Shown: positions 56,957 through 64,000 of the stretch, one piece after another
Numbering within the stretch: the stretch's first letter is position 1
Layout of the letters: every line of letters starts with the position of its first letter
Assembly: GCF_016793285.1 (NCBI RefSeq)
Contig: NZ_JAEUMO010000010.1
Coordinates: 1-64,000 of the forward strand
Direction of reading: 5' to 3'
Length of the DNA stretch: 64,000 nt
Source of the DNA: Phenylobacterium sp.
GTDB taxonomy: Bacteria > Pseudomonadota > Alphaproteobacteria > Caulobacterales > Caulobacteraceae
Notes under the pieces: model-generated
Told to the model about the DNA's origin: nothing
Database searches by the model: none
What the model saw: only the letters and a program-made list of their open reading frames with translations
Program-made: the position numbers and the translations under genes

Positions 56957-57069
56957 TTTCTCGTTACAACTCAAGTCACTAGCCGGTCCGTCGGCTACGA
57001 AAAACTACGCCAAATTACGACGTCGTTCGCAGGTTTTCTCAATCTCTCCGCACCGGATTTGCACCGAAA

Positions 57070-58128
57070 ATGGCTTCGATCCGCAAACAGGAATCCGGCG
57101 CTTGGCGCGTCCAGGTTCGTCGCAAGGGCCGCTCCGTAAGCGAGACGTTCATCCGCTACGAAGACGCCAAGCGCTGGTCCGTCGACGCCGAGCGCCAGAT
57201 CGACCGGGGCGTGAGCCCAACGATGTCGCGCATCGGCAAGCTCAAGACATTCGGCGACCTGATCGACCTCCATATCAGCGACATGGAGGAAGTCGGCAAG
57301 GCGCCTGGCCGATCGAAGGAAGCCACACTCGCCATGCTGAAGCGCCGGTTGGGATCGCTAAGCATGGTAGAGATCGACCGCGAGCGGATCGTGAAGTTCG
57401 GGCGCGAGCGGGCCAAGGAAGGCGCGGGCCCGGTGACGGTGAGCATGGATGTCGGCGTGATCAAGCTGGTCATCCAACATGCCGCGGCGGTCCACGGGCT
57501 TCCCGTCAATGTCGAGCCGGTCGATCTTGGCCGGGTCGCGTTGAAGCGGCTCGGCCTCACCGGCAAGTCCAACGAGCGGGACCGCCGGCCGACCGAGGAG
57601 GAGTTGGAGAAGCTCTTCAAGCTCTGGGATGAGAACGACAGGCAGCTGATCCCCATGTCGCGCATCGTGAAGTTCGCGATCGCCACGGCCATGCGGCAGG
57701 AGGAGATCAGCCGTGTGACCTGGGAGGACCTGAACGCGCGGACAAAGATGCTCCTGATCAGAGACCGCAAGGATCCCCGCCAAAAGAAGGGCAACGACCA
57801 GCGCATCCCCCTGCTGAAGGTGTCGGGATACGACGCTATCGAGCTGATTGAGGAGCAACGGGCCATTCGCGCCAACGAGGATGACCGCATCTTCCCCTAC
57901 AACCACAAATCCGTCAGCGCGGCCTTCACCCGGGCTTGCCAGGACCTTGAGATCGAGGACCTGCATTTCCACGACATGCGGCATGAGGGAACGAGCCGGC
58001 TGTTCGAGGCTGGCTTCCGGATCGAACAGGTCGCCCTGGTCACCGGCCACAAGGACTGGAAGATGCTGCGTCGCTACACGCACATCCGCCCAGAGTCCCT
58101 GCACGATCACCTCAACCGCGTCGCCTAA
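57070..58128 (+). CDS. Tyrosine recombinase (site-specific integrase)
   Basis: 352 aa. N-terminal arm/SAM-like domain (about 60-150), then catalytic domain with Arg209 (AMRQEE), His301-x-x-Arg304 (HDMRHEGTS), His327 (TGHKDW) and nucleophile Tyr336 (RRYTH). All catalytic residues are present, so it should be active. It is transcribed away from dusA into the element, as in dusA-targeting integrases. Confidence 0.94.
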   Translation: MASIRKQESGAWRVQVRRKGRSVSETFIRYEDAKRWSVDAERQIDRGVSPTMSRIGKLKTFGDLIDLHISDMEEVGKAPGRSKEATLAMLKRRLGSLSMVEIDRERIVKFGRERAKEGAGPVTVSMDVGVIKLVIQHAAAVHGLPVNVEPVDLGRVALKRLGLTGKSNERDRRPTEEELEKLFKLWDENDRQLIPMSRIVKFAIATAMRQEEISRVTWEDLNARTKMLLIRDRKDPRQKKGNDQRIPLLKVSGYDAIELIEEQRAIRANEDDRIFPYNHKSVSAAFTRACQDLEIEDLHFHDMRHEGTSRLFEAGFRIEQVALVTGHKDWKMLRRYTHIRPESLHDHLNRVA

Positions 58129-58232
58129 CCGTCCGATTCCTATCCAGTTCTACGCCAGAGCACGCTGATCGCGGCGGCCCTCTGGCGACCACACGTGAGC
58201 CTGTTCACATGGCGGCCTGTGTGGAGGTTCAC

Positions 58233-58898
58233 ATGAAGACAATCGCCATCATCAGCCAGAAGGGCGGAGCCGGGAAAACCACCCTCGCCGTCCATTTGGC
58301 CTCGGCCGCCGCGCCCGAGTTCGTCAGCCTCATCGTGGACACCGATCCCCAGGCGACCGCGAGCCGTTGGGGCGAGTGGCGCAAGGGCGCCGATCCAGAA
58401 ATCATCGACTGCGGCGCGCCAACCCTGCTGGCGGGCAAGTTGAGCAAGGCCGCCGAACTCGGCGCCGAATTGGCGGTGATCGACACGCCGCCCCACGCCG
58501 ACGCGATGTCGCGGCAGGCGGCGCGCCTCGCCGACCTCATCCTGGTGCCGTGCCGCCCCAAGGCGTTCGATCTGGCCGCCATCGAAGCGACCGCTGAACT
58601 GGTGAAGGCCAGCCAGAAGCCGGCATTCGTCGTGCTGATGGCGGGGCCGCCTCGGGCGCCGCTAATCTACAAGGAGGCCGCCGAGGTGATCGAGGGCTCC
58701 TTCGGCCTGCAGCTCGCGCCCGTTACCTTGCCGGAGCGTGCCGCCTTTCATCACAGCACCGCGCAAGGCCGGACCGCCGACGAGTTCGACCATGACGGAA
58801 AGGCCGCGGCCGAGATCACGGCGCTTTGGTGCTGGACACGAGAGCAGTTGAACATGTCCACGCGTGAACCTGTTCGTATGCCGGCGGCCGTCGGATGA
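58233..58898 (+). CDS. ParA-like partition ATPase
   Basis: 221 aa from MKTIAIISQKGGAGKTT; an in-frame ATG eight codons upstream is possible. Deviant Walker A KGGAGKTT (10-17), DTDPQATA and AVIDTPPH mark the ParA/MinD group. It is short, without an N-terminal HTH, like the ParA proteins of mobile elements. The ribbon-helix-helix gene overlaps its end by four bases, forming a probable partition or stabilisation pair. Confidence 0.9.
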   Translation: MKTIAIISQKGGAGKTTLAVHLASAAAPEFVSLIVDTDPQATASRWGEWRKGADPEIIDCGAPTLLAGKLSKAAELGAELAVIDTPPHADAMSRQAARLADLILVPCRPKAFDLAAIEATAELVKASQKPAFVVLMAGPPRAPLIYKEAAEVIEGSFGLQLAPVTLPERAAFHHSTAQGRTADEFDHDGKAAAEITALWCWTREQLNMSTREPVRMPAAVG

Positions 58899-59161
58899 GC
58901 CGGTTCGCTGCGATCAAGTCGGAGAAGGCTAAGCCCGCTCCCGCCCCGGCTGGGGCCGCCCCGGATCAGGAGAGTCCGACCGCGGCGAAACCGCTCGCCA
59001 GGATGGGAAAGAAGGCGGTCAGCGGCTACTTCAGTCCCGACGTCAGCCGCGGATTGCATCTGTTGGCCCTGGAGCAAGGGTCGAGCCTTCAAGCCCTCAT
59101 GGGCGAGGCGTTCGACGACCTCATGCGCAAGTATGGAAAGCACCCCTTCGGGGAACGCTGA
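58895..59161 (+). CDS. Ribbon-helix-helix domain protein, probable ParA partner
   Basis: 88 aa. A Pro/Ala/Lys-rich N-terminus is followed by a C-terminal ribbon-helix-helix-like domain (SGYFSPDVSRGLHLLALEQG, SLQALMGEAFDDLM). Linked by ATGA to the ParA gene; it is likely the DNA-binding partner in partition or repression. Confidence 0.8.
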   Translation: MSRFAAIKSEKAKPAPAPAGAAPDQESPTAAKPLARMGKKAVSGYFSPDVSRGLHLLALEQGSSLQALMGEAFDDLMRKYGKHPFGER

Positions 59162-59188
59162 GGTCCAGCCGTCGCGGGCTGAGGCCGT

Positions 59189-59449
59189 TCAGCCGAACGA
59201 GCGGGACTCCTGAGGGCGAGCCGGCAGGACGCGGCCTTGGCCCGGATCGGAGGTCGAGGACTTGGCCCCGCGATCGGCCCAGGTCTGCAAGTCGTCGATC
59301 GCATAGACCACACGACCGCCGATCTTTCGGTAGGTCGGCCCGGTTCCATAGGTGCGATGCTTCTCGAGCGTTCGCCCTGAGAGGCCGAGGAAGCGCCCGG
59401 CTTCCGAGGTCCGGAGCAGGCGGGGCGGCATTGGGGCGCCTTCAAACAT
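59189..59449 (-). CDS. AlpA/MerR-type excisionase-like DNA-binding protein
   Basis: 86 aa. HTH_17 fold: LRTSEAGRFLGLSGRTLEKHR, then the wing GPTYRKIGGRVVYAIDDLQTW. Proteins of this type control excision or expression on integrated elements. MPPRLLRT at codon 7 is an alternative start. Confidence 0.85.
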   Translation of the reverse strand: MFEGAPMPPRLLRTSEAGRFLGLSGRTLEKHRTYGTGPTYRKIGGRVVYAIDDLQTWADRGAKSSTSDPGQGRVLPARPQESRSFG

Positions 59450-59577
59450 CGCAAGTCCTCCGCGCCATCCGGGGGTGTCCGCAACCGTGCGAAGCGAAGG
59501 ACGGCATGCGACTCACCTATCCAGGCGAAGGCCCGGCGGGAAAGGCGTAAGTCTACCCGCCGCCGGGGCCGGCGGCG

Positions 59578-60171
59578 CTAGCTGCGGGCGAAAGCCAGGA
59601 GCGGCGCTATGTCGTGGGCGTCGGCGGCCTGCAGCGCCCGGACGTAGTCGTTCCGGGTCTTGGCGGCCTCGACCAGATTGGCCCGGCCCCAGCTGAAACG
59701 GTGGCCGCCGAGTTGCACGATCAGCAGATCCGCGGCCAAGCGGGCGTGGCGCCCGTTGCCGTTCGGGAACGGATGAATGGCGACAAGCCGGTGGTGGAAC
59801 CGCACGGCGATCTCGTCGGGCGGAAAGGTCTGGTGGTCGATCCAGTAGCGGACGTCGCCCACCAGGGTGTGGAGGTCCACCGCGATGGCATGCGGCGCGA
59901 CGCCGATGTTCAGCTCGGTCGTCCGCTGAACGCCGGCCCAACGCCAGACCTTCCGCAGCATCCGGCGATGCAGCGCCATCAAGAAGTCGACGTCGACGAC
60001 ATCGGCGCGCTTGCGCGAAAACGCCCAGCGGTCGGCCTCGGCGATGTTCTCCTGCTCGGCCTCGTTCAACTCCGCCCGCGTGGTGATGTAGGTCGGGATC
60101 AGGCCCTGCCGCCCCTCGGGGGTGAGCGGCGTGTTGGCCTCGTCATCCGTCTCGAAGAGTGGGTCGGTCAC
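59578..60171 (-). CDS. Mobile mystery protein B (Fic domain)
   Basis: 197 aa. Fic motif HPFPNGNGRHARL (His133 to Arg144) is intact, so AMP/nucleotide transfer to a target is expected. N-terminal PLTPEGRQGLIP and the IGVAPHAIAVDLHTLV region match the mobile mystery protein B family, which is found with protein A on plasmids and integrated elements. It overlaps the HTH partner by four bases. Toxin-like behaviour is inferred, not shown. Confidence 0.9.
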   Translation of the reverse strand: MTDPLFETDDEANTPLTPEGRQGLIPTYITTRAELNEAEQENIAEADRWAFSRKRADVVDVDFLMALHRRMLRKVWRWAGVQRTTELNIGVAPHAIAVDLHTLVGDVRYWIDHQTFPPDEIAVRFHHRLVAIHPFPNGNGRHARLAADLLIVQLGGHRFSWGRANLVEAAKTRNDYVRALQAADAHDIAPLLAFARS

Positions 60172-60629
60172 GCCGGCTCATCCCACAGGCGACTGAGGTT
60201 CCCGCGAAGCAGCTGGTCTATCAGGAGTTCGCGCTGCCGCCGCTGGTCGCCAGCCGTGAGCGCCTGGTTCTCAAGGCGCATGGTGTGGTTCACGCTCGCG
60301 ATCTGCTCGTCGGCCTTGGCCTCCGCACGCTCGCGAAGCATGTCAACGAGCGGACGGTTCGGGACCATGGCGTAGACCAACTGGCAGTCCATCGCCTCGG
60401 CGGCGCGGCGCAGGCTGGCCAGGGTGACGGTCTCGTCCACCTCACCCTGCTCCAGCGCGACCACCCGCGGCTGGCTGACACCCAGCCGCCTGGCGAATTG
60501 CTTGGTGGTCAGGCCGAGCGCATCACGGATCGCTCGCAGCCAACCACGCGGCGGCCGCGCGACGGACCAGTTCCGGACCAGCGTAAGTCTCAGGTCGAGG
60601 GCGCGGGCGGCCCTGTCGGTGGCAGGCAT
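60168..60629 (-). CDS. Mobile mystery protein A (XRE-type HTH)
   Basis: 153 aa. HTH about residues 38-62 (LTTKQFARRLGVSQPRV), followed by the family's C-terminal helical part (HTMRLENQAL). It is the standard partner of mobile mystery protein B and probably represses the operon, binding the repeats at 60664-60745 upstream. Confidence 0.9.
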   Translation of the reverse strand: MPATDRAARALDLRLTLVRNWSVARPPRGWLRAIRDALGLTTKQFARRLGVSQPRVVALEQGEVDETVTLASLRRAAEAMDCQLVYAMVPNRPLVDMLRERAEAKADEQIASVNHTMRLENQALTAGDQRRQRELLIDQLLRGNLSRLWDEPA

Positions 60630-60663
60630 GATAGCCTCTGCATTATCAAATCGGCTTCACGCT

Positions 60664-60745
60664 ATAACCCATAGATGATTAACTTTCCACTGCACGATAA
60701 TCCATAGATTATATTTTTTCCACACTCCAATCACCTATAGGCTAT
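60664..60745. promoter_or_regulatory. Three 33-bp-phased CATAG/TATAG palindromes (probable operator array)
   Basis: The core (C/T)ATAG begins at 60670, 60703 and 60736, exactly 33 bp apart. The middle copy is a perfect palindrome ATAATC-CATA-GATTAT (60697-60712); the first is ATAACCCATAGATGATTA; the third is ACCTATAGGCTAT. The AT-rich array lies 35-115 bases upstream of mobile mystery protein A and before the convergent-side relaxase stop, so it most likely controls the A/B operon. An iteron or transfer-related role is also possible. Confidence 0.65.
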
Positions 60746-60822
60746 CGCGCATACAAGCCCGTCGTTTGCCACCGGGGCCGTGTTCGCATGTCAGGCCGTT
60801 CACAGGTTCACCCGTTCACACC

Positions 60823-61845
60823 TCAGCGGGAACGCTCGCGATCATCGCCACGTCGGCGCATCGCCTCGTTCGCCGCCCGAAGTTCCCGAGCCAGAGCCAG
60901 GCGCTGCGTATCCGACCGAGGCATGTCGCGCACGAACGCTTCAACCTTGGCGCCCAACGCCCTGTCGGCAGCATCGCCTGATTGGCCGAGCAACCGGGCT
61001 TGGGCCAGGTACAGCCCGCGAACAGTCCGCTGCCGCTCCACGATCCTCTGCTCCCAAGGCGTTCGCCCCGTCTGGCCCTGAAAGGCGGCGCCGGCCGCCT
61101 CGCGATAAGCGGTCTGCCGCACATGAGCCATCGCGCCGGCTCCGGACTCATGCCGATCCCGGATCTTCCGCAGCGGCGTCCGCTCGGCCTTTCGCGTGAC
61201 ACCCCTGGCGCGCCTCGGCGTCGCTTCAGCCTCAACGCCGCGGTCACGCAGCGCCTGGGCGAAGGTTTGCCGCCAGAGCTCCAAGTCGGCTTTCTTGGGG
61301 TTCAGCCGCTCGCCTGCGTGGCCACGCGAACAGATGGACAGGTGAACATGTGGACGTGGCGTATCGGTGTGCAGCGTGAACACGTAGTCGTGCCGACCTG
61401 CGAACATGTCCGCCGCGAAGGACCGCGCGGCGTCGCGCACCGCGATCTCGTTCGTGCCGGCCGGCATCGACAGGATGACAGAATGGCTGATCGGCGAGTC
61501 CTTGCGGCCGGTTTTGTCGGCGCGCGCCGCCCCGGCCCATTCGTCCGCCAGGTCCGCGACGTCGTGGCGGCTGACGAGCAGTGCGCCGTCGGCGCCCTCA
61601 AGTTCCAGCTGGCCGTTGCGCGAGATGTATTCCAGGTGCGCACGCAGATGCGCACCGTCTCGCGTGCGGCCGGTCACCTTGACCATCACCTCGGGAGCGC
61701 GAGCAACAAGACGCTCCAGCCGTGCCCGCGCGCCGCCAGGGGAAGCCGACGCCGGTCGCAGGACTGTGTGCGGCCGCACGATCCGCGGCAGCACCGGGGC
61801 ACGCCAGACGTCTTCGAACCCTGGGACCGTGTGGAAGTCGGTCAT
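60823..61845 (-). CDS. MobA/VirD2-type relaxase
   Basis: 340 aa from MTDFHTVPG at 61845. Candidate nucleophile Tyr73 in HLRAHLEYISRNG (motif I-like), and motif III HTDTPRPHVHL with His159, His166 and His168 (the three-His metal site). The C-terminus is helical and basic. It would nick the element's oriT for conjugal mobilization. It overlaps the accessory gene by four bases. Confidence 0.88.
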   Translation of the reverse strand: MTDFHTVPGFEDVWRAPVLPRIVRPHTVLRPASASPGGARARLERLVARAPEVMVKVTGRTRDGAHLRAHLEYISRNGQLELEGADGALLVSRHDVADLADEWAGAARADKTGRKDSPISHSVILSMPAGTNEIAVRDAARSFAADMFAGRHDYVFTLHTDTPRPHVHLSICSRGHAGERLNPKKADLELWRQTFAQALRDRGVEAEATPRRARGVTRKAERTPLRKIRDRHESGAGAMAHVRQTAYREAAGAAFQGQTGRTPWEQRIVERQRTVRGLYLAQARLLGQSGDAADRALGAKVEAFVRDMPRSDTQRLALARELRAANEAMRRRGDDRERSR

Positions 61846-62357
61846 GGCTCGACGGCCCAATAGGCGAGATTGCCCTCGAACGCCTCGCGCAGTGTGAACA
61901 TGTGCGCACGTAGCTCTGTCCGCAGGGCGTCGAGGTAGGCCACCTCCAGGTCGAGCACCTTACCCTCCATGACCGCGGTGTTCAGCGCCCGGGCGATCTG
62001 GTTCACGTTCACGCCGATCCGCCTCACCTCGCCCTGTATGGCGAGGAGGGCGATAGCGTCGCCGGGCCGAAAGGTCGGCCTGCCGTGAAGGCGGTGACGG
62101 ATGAGCGCGGCTACCCACCCGTTCGGGGTCAGCGCCATGCTGGCAGCCTCGTGCGCCAAGCCCTCGCCGTCGTCGGCGGAGAGACGCACCGTCAGCTTCA
62201 GGGGACGTGCCGGAAGCCGCCCGCCAGGCGCTGGCGACCCGGCAGCGGCCTGATCCATCAGGCGCCGCAAGGTCGGCGCTCGACCGCCCTGCCCGCCCGC
62301 AGCGGCGTCGAACCGGGCCAGCAAATCGTCGGACACCCGAAGGCTGAGATTGGCCAC
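61842..62357 (-). CDS. MobC-like relaxosome accessory protein
   Basis: 171 aa. N-terminal ribbon-helix-helix-like start (NLSLRVSDDLLARFDAAA), a Pro/Ala linker, and a C-terminal part with VRRIGVNVNQIARALN, the signature of MobC-family mobilization proteins. It would open oriT for the relaxase encoded immediately downstream. Confidence 0.82.
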   Translation of the reverse strand: MANLSLRVSDDLLARFDAAAGGQGGRAPTLRRLMDQAAAGSPAPGGRLPARPLKLTVRLSADDGEGLAHEAASMALTPNGWVAALIRHRLHGRPTFRPGDAIALLAIQGEVRRIGVNVNQIARALNTAVMEGKVLDLEVAYLDALRTELRAHMFTLREAFEGNLAYWAVEP

Positions 62358-62451
62358 TGGGCCGCTCCACGTAGTGATCCGCCGCCGCGAAGGCTATCCT
62401 GCCCTAGACAGCGGCGAACTCAGACTGGCCCCTCCCCTCGGCGCTGGCGAT

Positions 62452-62463
62452 GCGTAAGCCTAC
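62452..62463 (+). other. Candidate oriT/relaxosome motif GCGTAAGCCTAC
   Basis: The motif contains the hairpin GCGTA-AGCC-TACGC and lies upstream of the mobilization operon. A close copy, GCGTAAGTCTAC, occurs at 59545-59556 in the other non-coding gap of the element. Both sites continue into CCCGCC or CCCCGCC. Assignment as oriT is inference. Confidence 0.3.
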
Positions 62464-62529
62464 GCCCCGCCAACGCTCGCCCGCCGCCCCTTCGGGGCGC
62501 CCCAGCCGGGCCAGATTCGATAGTTGGGG

Positions 62530-63900
62530 CTAGGTGCGTTCTGGAACGCTCGCTGGATCGTCAGCCAACTCGATGGCGGTCTGCGCCATGTATGGCGGCG
62601 GCTCGAATGGCAGCAGGCTCATGATCCGGCCGTCCGCCTCAAGGAACTCATGCGTCGCACCCGGCAGCAGGCTAGGGTCAAGCGGAATGACAGCGTGAGG
62701 ATTGTGTAGAACCACGGCGCCCTCGATCCAGCTCTCGCGGTAGTCAGGCCCGTGGACCTCTTCAGCGAATGGGCGCGGACGGGGATCAACAGGATCGTTG
62801 TCGTACCGACGAACGCCGGTCCGGACCATCCGGATGCGGCGGTCGCCAAACCCGGCGAGATAGCCAAGCCGGTTGAACTTCACCAGCGTCCCTTGTGGGT
62901 TCACGAGGACGGCGCTGATGTGCTCGCTTTTGGGGAGCCGGAAAAAGCCCGAGCGCTCCACGCGCTTGCCGAAGCGATGCTTGTCGATCCAGGCAATCTT
63001 CCGGTGGCCCTGCTCAACCCAGTGCCGCACGCCGAAGACATACTCCGTCGCCGCCGGCACGATGCTGCGCATCCATCCAGAGGCGTGGAAGTCCTGCAGC
63101 GCGATGACGAAGGGCAGGCCCGCCATTTCAGGGATTTCCCAGTACGGCTTTCGCTTGTTCAGCTTCTTCTTCAGCGCCACCGCGAGCTTGATCGGGACGT
63201 AGTTCTCCAAGTAGGCGCGCATCTCCTCCAGTGTGCGCGGCTGCTCGGGCGCGGCGCCCTGGGCTGGGTTTGCCGAGGTGGCCTCGACGCCAAGCGAGCC
63301 TGTTAGTCCGTTGAGAATGAAATCCGGCGCCTGCAGTCCGGGCTCCAGAGCGAAGCCGAGCTCGGTGAAGGTGGCGTAGAGATAGAGCTCCCAGACCCGC
63401 GCGTCGAAACCCGTTGTCTGAAACTGCTCAATGAAATTGCCGTCGGCGTCCTCGAAATATCGCATCATGGCCGCGATCATCTCGCGGGCCGGGGAGTACC
63501 GAGCGTGCTCGACCAGCAGGCGGAAGCTCGGGTGCCATCGCTCGCGCGGAGCGACCGGCGCGAAAAAGTCGACCGGCGCCGCACCGGCATCGCCTTGGTG
63601 GAAGGTTTCGTCGGCCTCGTTCTCGAGTCGCCGCATAGCCGCGATCAGATCTGCTCGGGCGGCTTCCGTGCTCGGCAGCGAGGCCTGGACCGCGACCGCC
63701 CGATAGCTGAGCGTCTCGTCACGAGCTAAAGCGATCCAGCCAAAGTCATAGTCGATCCGGTCCCAGGTCAGGATGCCAAGCACCCGCTCCGTGTCGGTGG
63801 CGAGCCAGTCGTACTCCTGCACCGCCATGAGAATGTGCGGCTGGCGGATGTAGCCCGCCAACGCGTTGAACCTACGCTCATCGAGGGGCGCGATGTTCAT
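62530..63900 (-). CDS. Element cargo protein, possible PD-(D/E)XK-type nuclease
   Basis: 456 aa, no signal or membrane segment; I do not recognise a named family. A central stretch resembles the PD-(D/E)XK core: Glu171 in the helix ARVWELYLYATFTELGF, then APDFILNG (Asp193) and LGVEATSAN (Glu206 with Thr208 at the usual Lys position). A basic helix (ALKKKLNKRKPYW, 242-254) and IALQDFHASGW follow. The unrelated N-terminal third may bind a partner or DNA. Its place as cargo of a mobile element, next to the mobilization operon, would suit a defence or self-protection role, but this is unproven. Confidence 0.7.
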   Translation of the reverse strand: MNIAPLDERRFNALAGYIRQPHILMAVQEYDWLATDTERVLGILTWDRIDYDFGWIALARDETLSYRAVAVQASLPSTEAARADLIAAMRRLENEADETFHQGDAGAAPVDFFAPVAPRERWHPSFRLLVEHARYSPAREMIAAMMRYFEDADGNFIEQFQTTGFDARVWELYLYATFTELGFALEPGLQAPDFILNGLTGSLGVEATSANPAQGAAPEQPRTLEEMRAYLENYVPIKLAVALKKKLNKRKPYWEIPEMAGLPFVIALQDFHASGWMRSIVPAATEYVFGVRHWVEQGHRKIAWIDKHRFGKRVERSGFFRLPKSEHISAVLVNPQGTLVKFNRLGYLAGFGDRRIRMVRTGVRRYDNDPVDPRPRPFAEEVHGPDYRESWIEGAVVLHNPHAVIPLDPSLLPGATHEFLEADGRIMSLLPFEPPPYMAQTAIELADDPASVPERT

Positions 63901-64000
63901 CGACCGCTCGCCTCGACGGTGTGCGCCAATCGCCGAGTCACTTGGACGCTGGTTTGGCGTGACGGCGAATTCTGGAGCCAGGTTTGAGCGGAGTGCCGGC
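63901..64000. other. Unassigned right edge
   Basis: One hundred bases with no supported gene; they would contain the promoter of the cargo gene. The element continues beyond the window. Confidence 0.4.

Noticed and set aside
57000..64000. Prophage interpretation of the element
   Set aside because: No capsid, terminase, tail or lysis gene is present; relaxase and MobC-like genes point to a mobilizable element instead.

Overview
The window is GC-rich alphaproteobacterial chromosome, most likely from a Caulobacteraceae-type organism (Caulobacter/Phenylobacterium relatives). This rests on gene content: an F1-ATPase zeta subunit (DUF1476), a dcw cluster headed by mraZ, a DUF1289 protein, spinster-type MFS carriers, PEPxxWA-CTERM proteins and many PAS/HWE kinases. 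The placement is inference; no rRNA or other phylogenetic marker is present. Nearly all real genes have strong GC3, so long antisense ORFs are common and were left out.

Layout. 1-5.2 kb: the 3' end of a TonB-dependent receptor with its terminator, a Tat-type lipoprotein with an intradiol-dioxygenase fold, a small inner-membrane/lipoprotein pair resembling phage spanins, a SPOR-domain protein and an unrecognised conserved protein. 5.2-11.3 kb: a signalling block on the minus strand (six-PAS hybrid kinase, stand-alone receiver, HWE kinase), then a GreA/GreB-like factor. 11.5-18.2 kb: an N-acyl-D-amino-acid deacylase-like amidohydrolase, a class III cyclase with HAMP/GAF/PAS regions, DUF1697 and a glutathione S-transferase. 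18.3-24.2 kb: a symmetric block of two MFS carriers around two tandem adenylate-forming enzymes. 24.3-31.9 kb: two paralogous PEP-CTERM proteins, purB, an MmcQ/YjbR protein that may start at ATC, a sulfotransferase/DUF1214 pair, the F1-ATPase zeta subunit, then purC-purS and a small lipoprotein.

31.97-43.46 kb (minus strand) is the dcw cluster, transcribed mraZ-rsmH-ftsL-ftsI-murE-murF-mraY-murD-ftsW-murG, mostly with overlapping start/stop codons. Upstream of mraZ lie three 10-bp-phased TGGG repeats (the MraZ operator pattern), a perfect DnaA box, and then rnpB (RNase P RNA). The cluster ends at murG: murC, murB, ddl and ftsQAZ do not follow, and the convergent pur genes lack purQ/purL, so a rearrangement junction near 31.9 kb is plausible. 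44.1-56.96 kb holds ampD, a DMT exporter, two acyl-CoA dehydrogenases separated by a repeat-flanked DUF559 gene, three TonB C-terminal-domain proteins, EEP and phospholipase D enzymes, a hotdog thioesterase, DUF1289, a retropepsin-like protease and dusA.

56.95 kb to the right edge is an integrated mobilizable element inserted at the 5' end of dusA: tyrosine recombinase, ParA-like ATPase, ribbon-helix-helix protein, AlpA-like HTH, the mobile mystery protein A/B pair (HTH plus Fic) with a three-copy 33-bp-phased operator-like array, a relaxase and accessory protein, and a 456-aa cargo protein with a candidate PD-(D/E)XK-like core. The far end and any transfer apparatus lie outside the window. 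Several families of short palindromic intergenic repeats are scattered through the chromosomal part.
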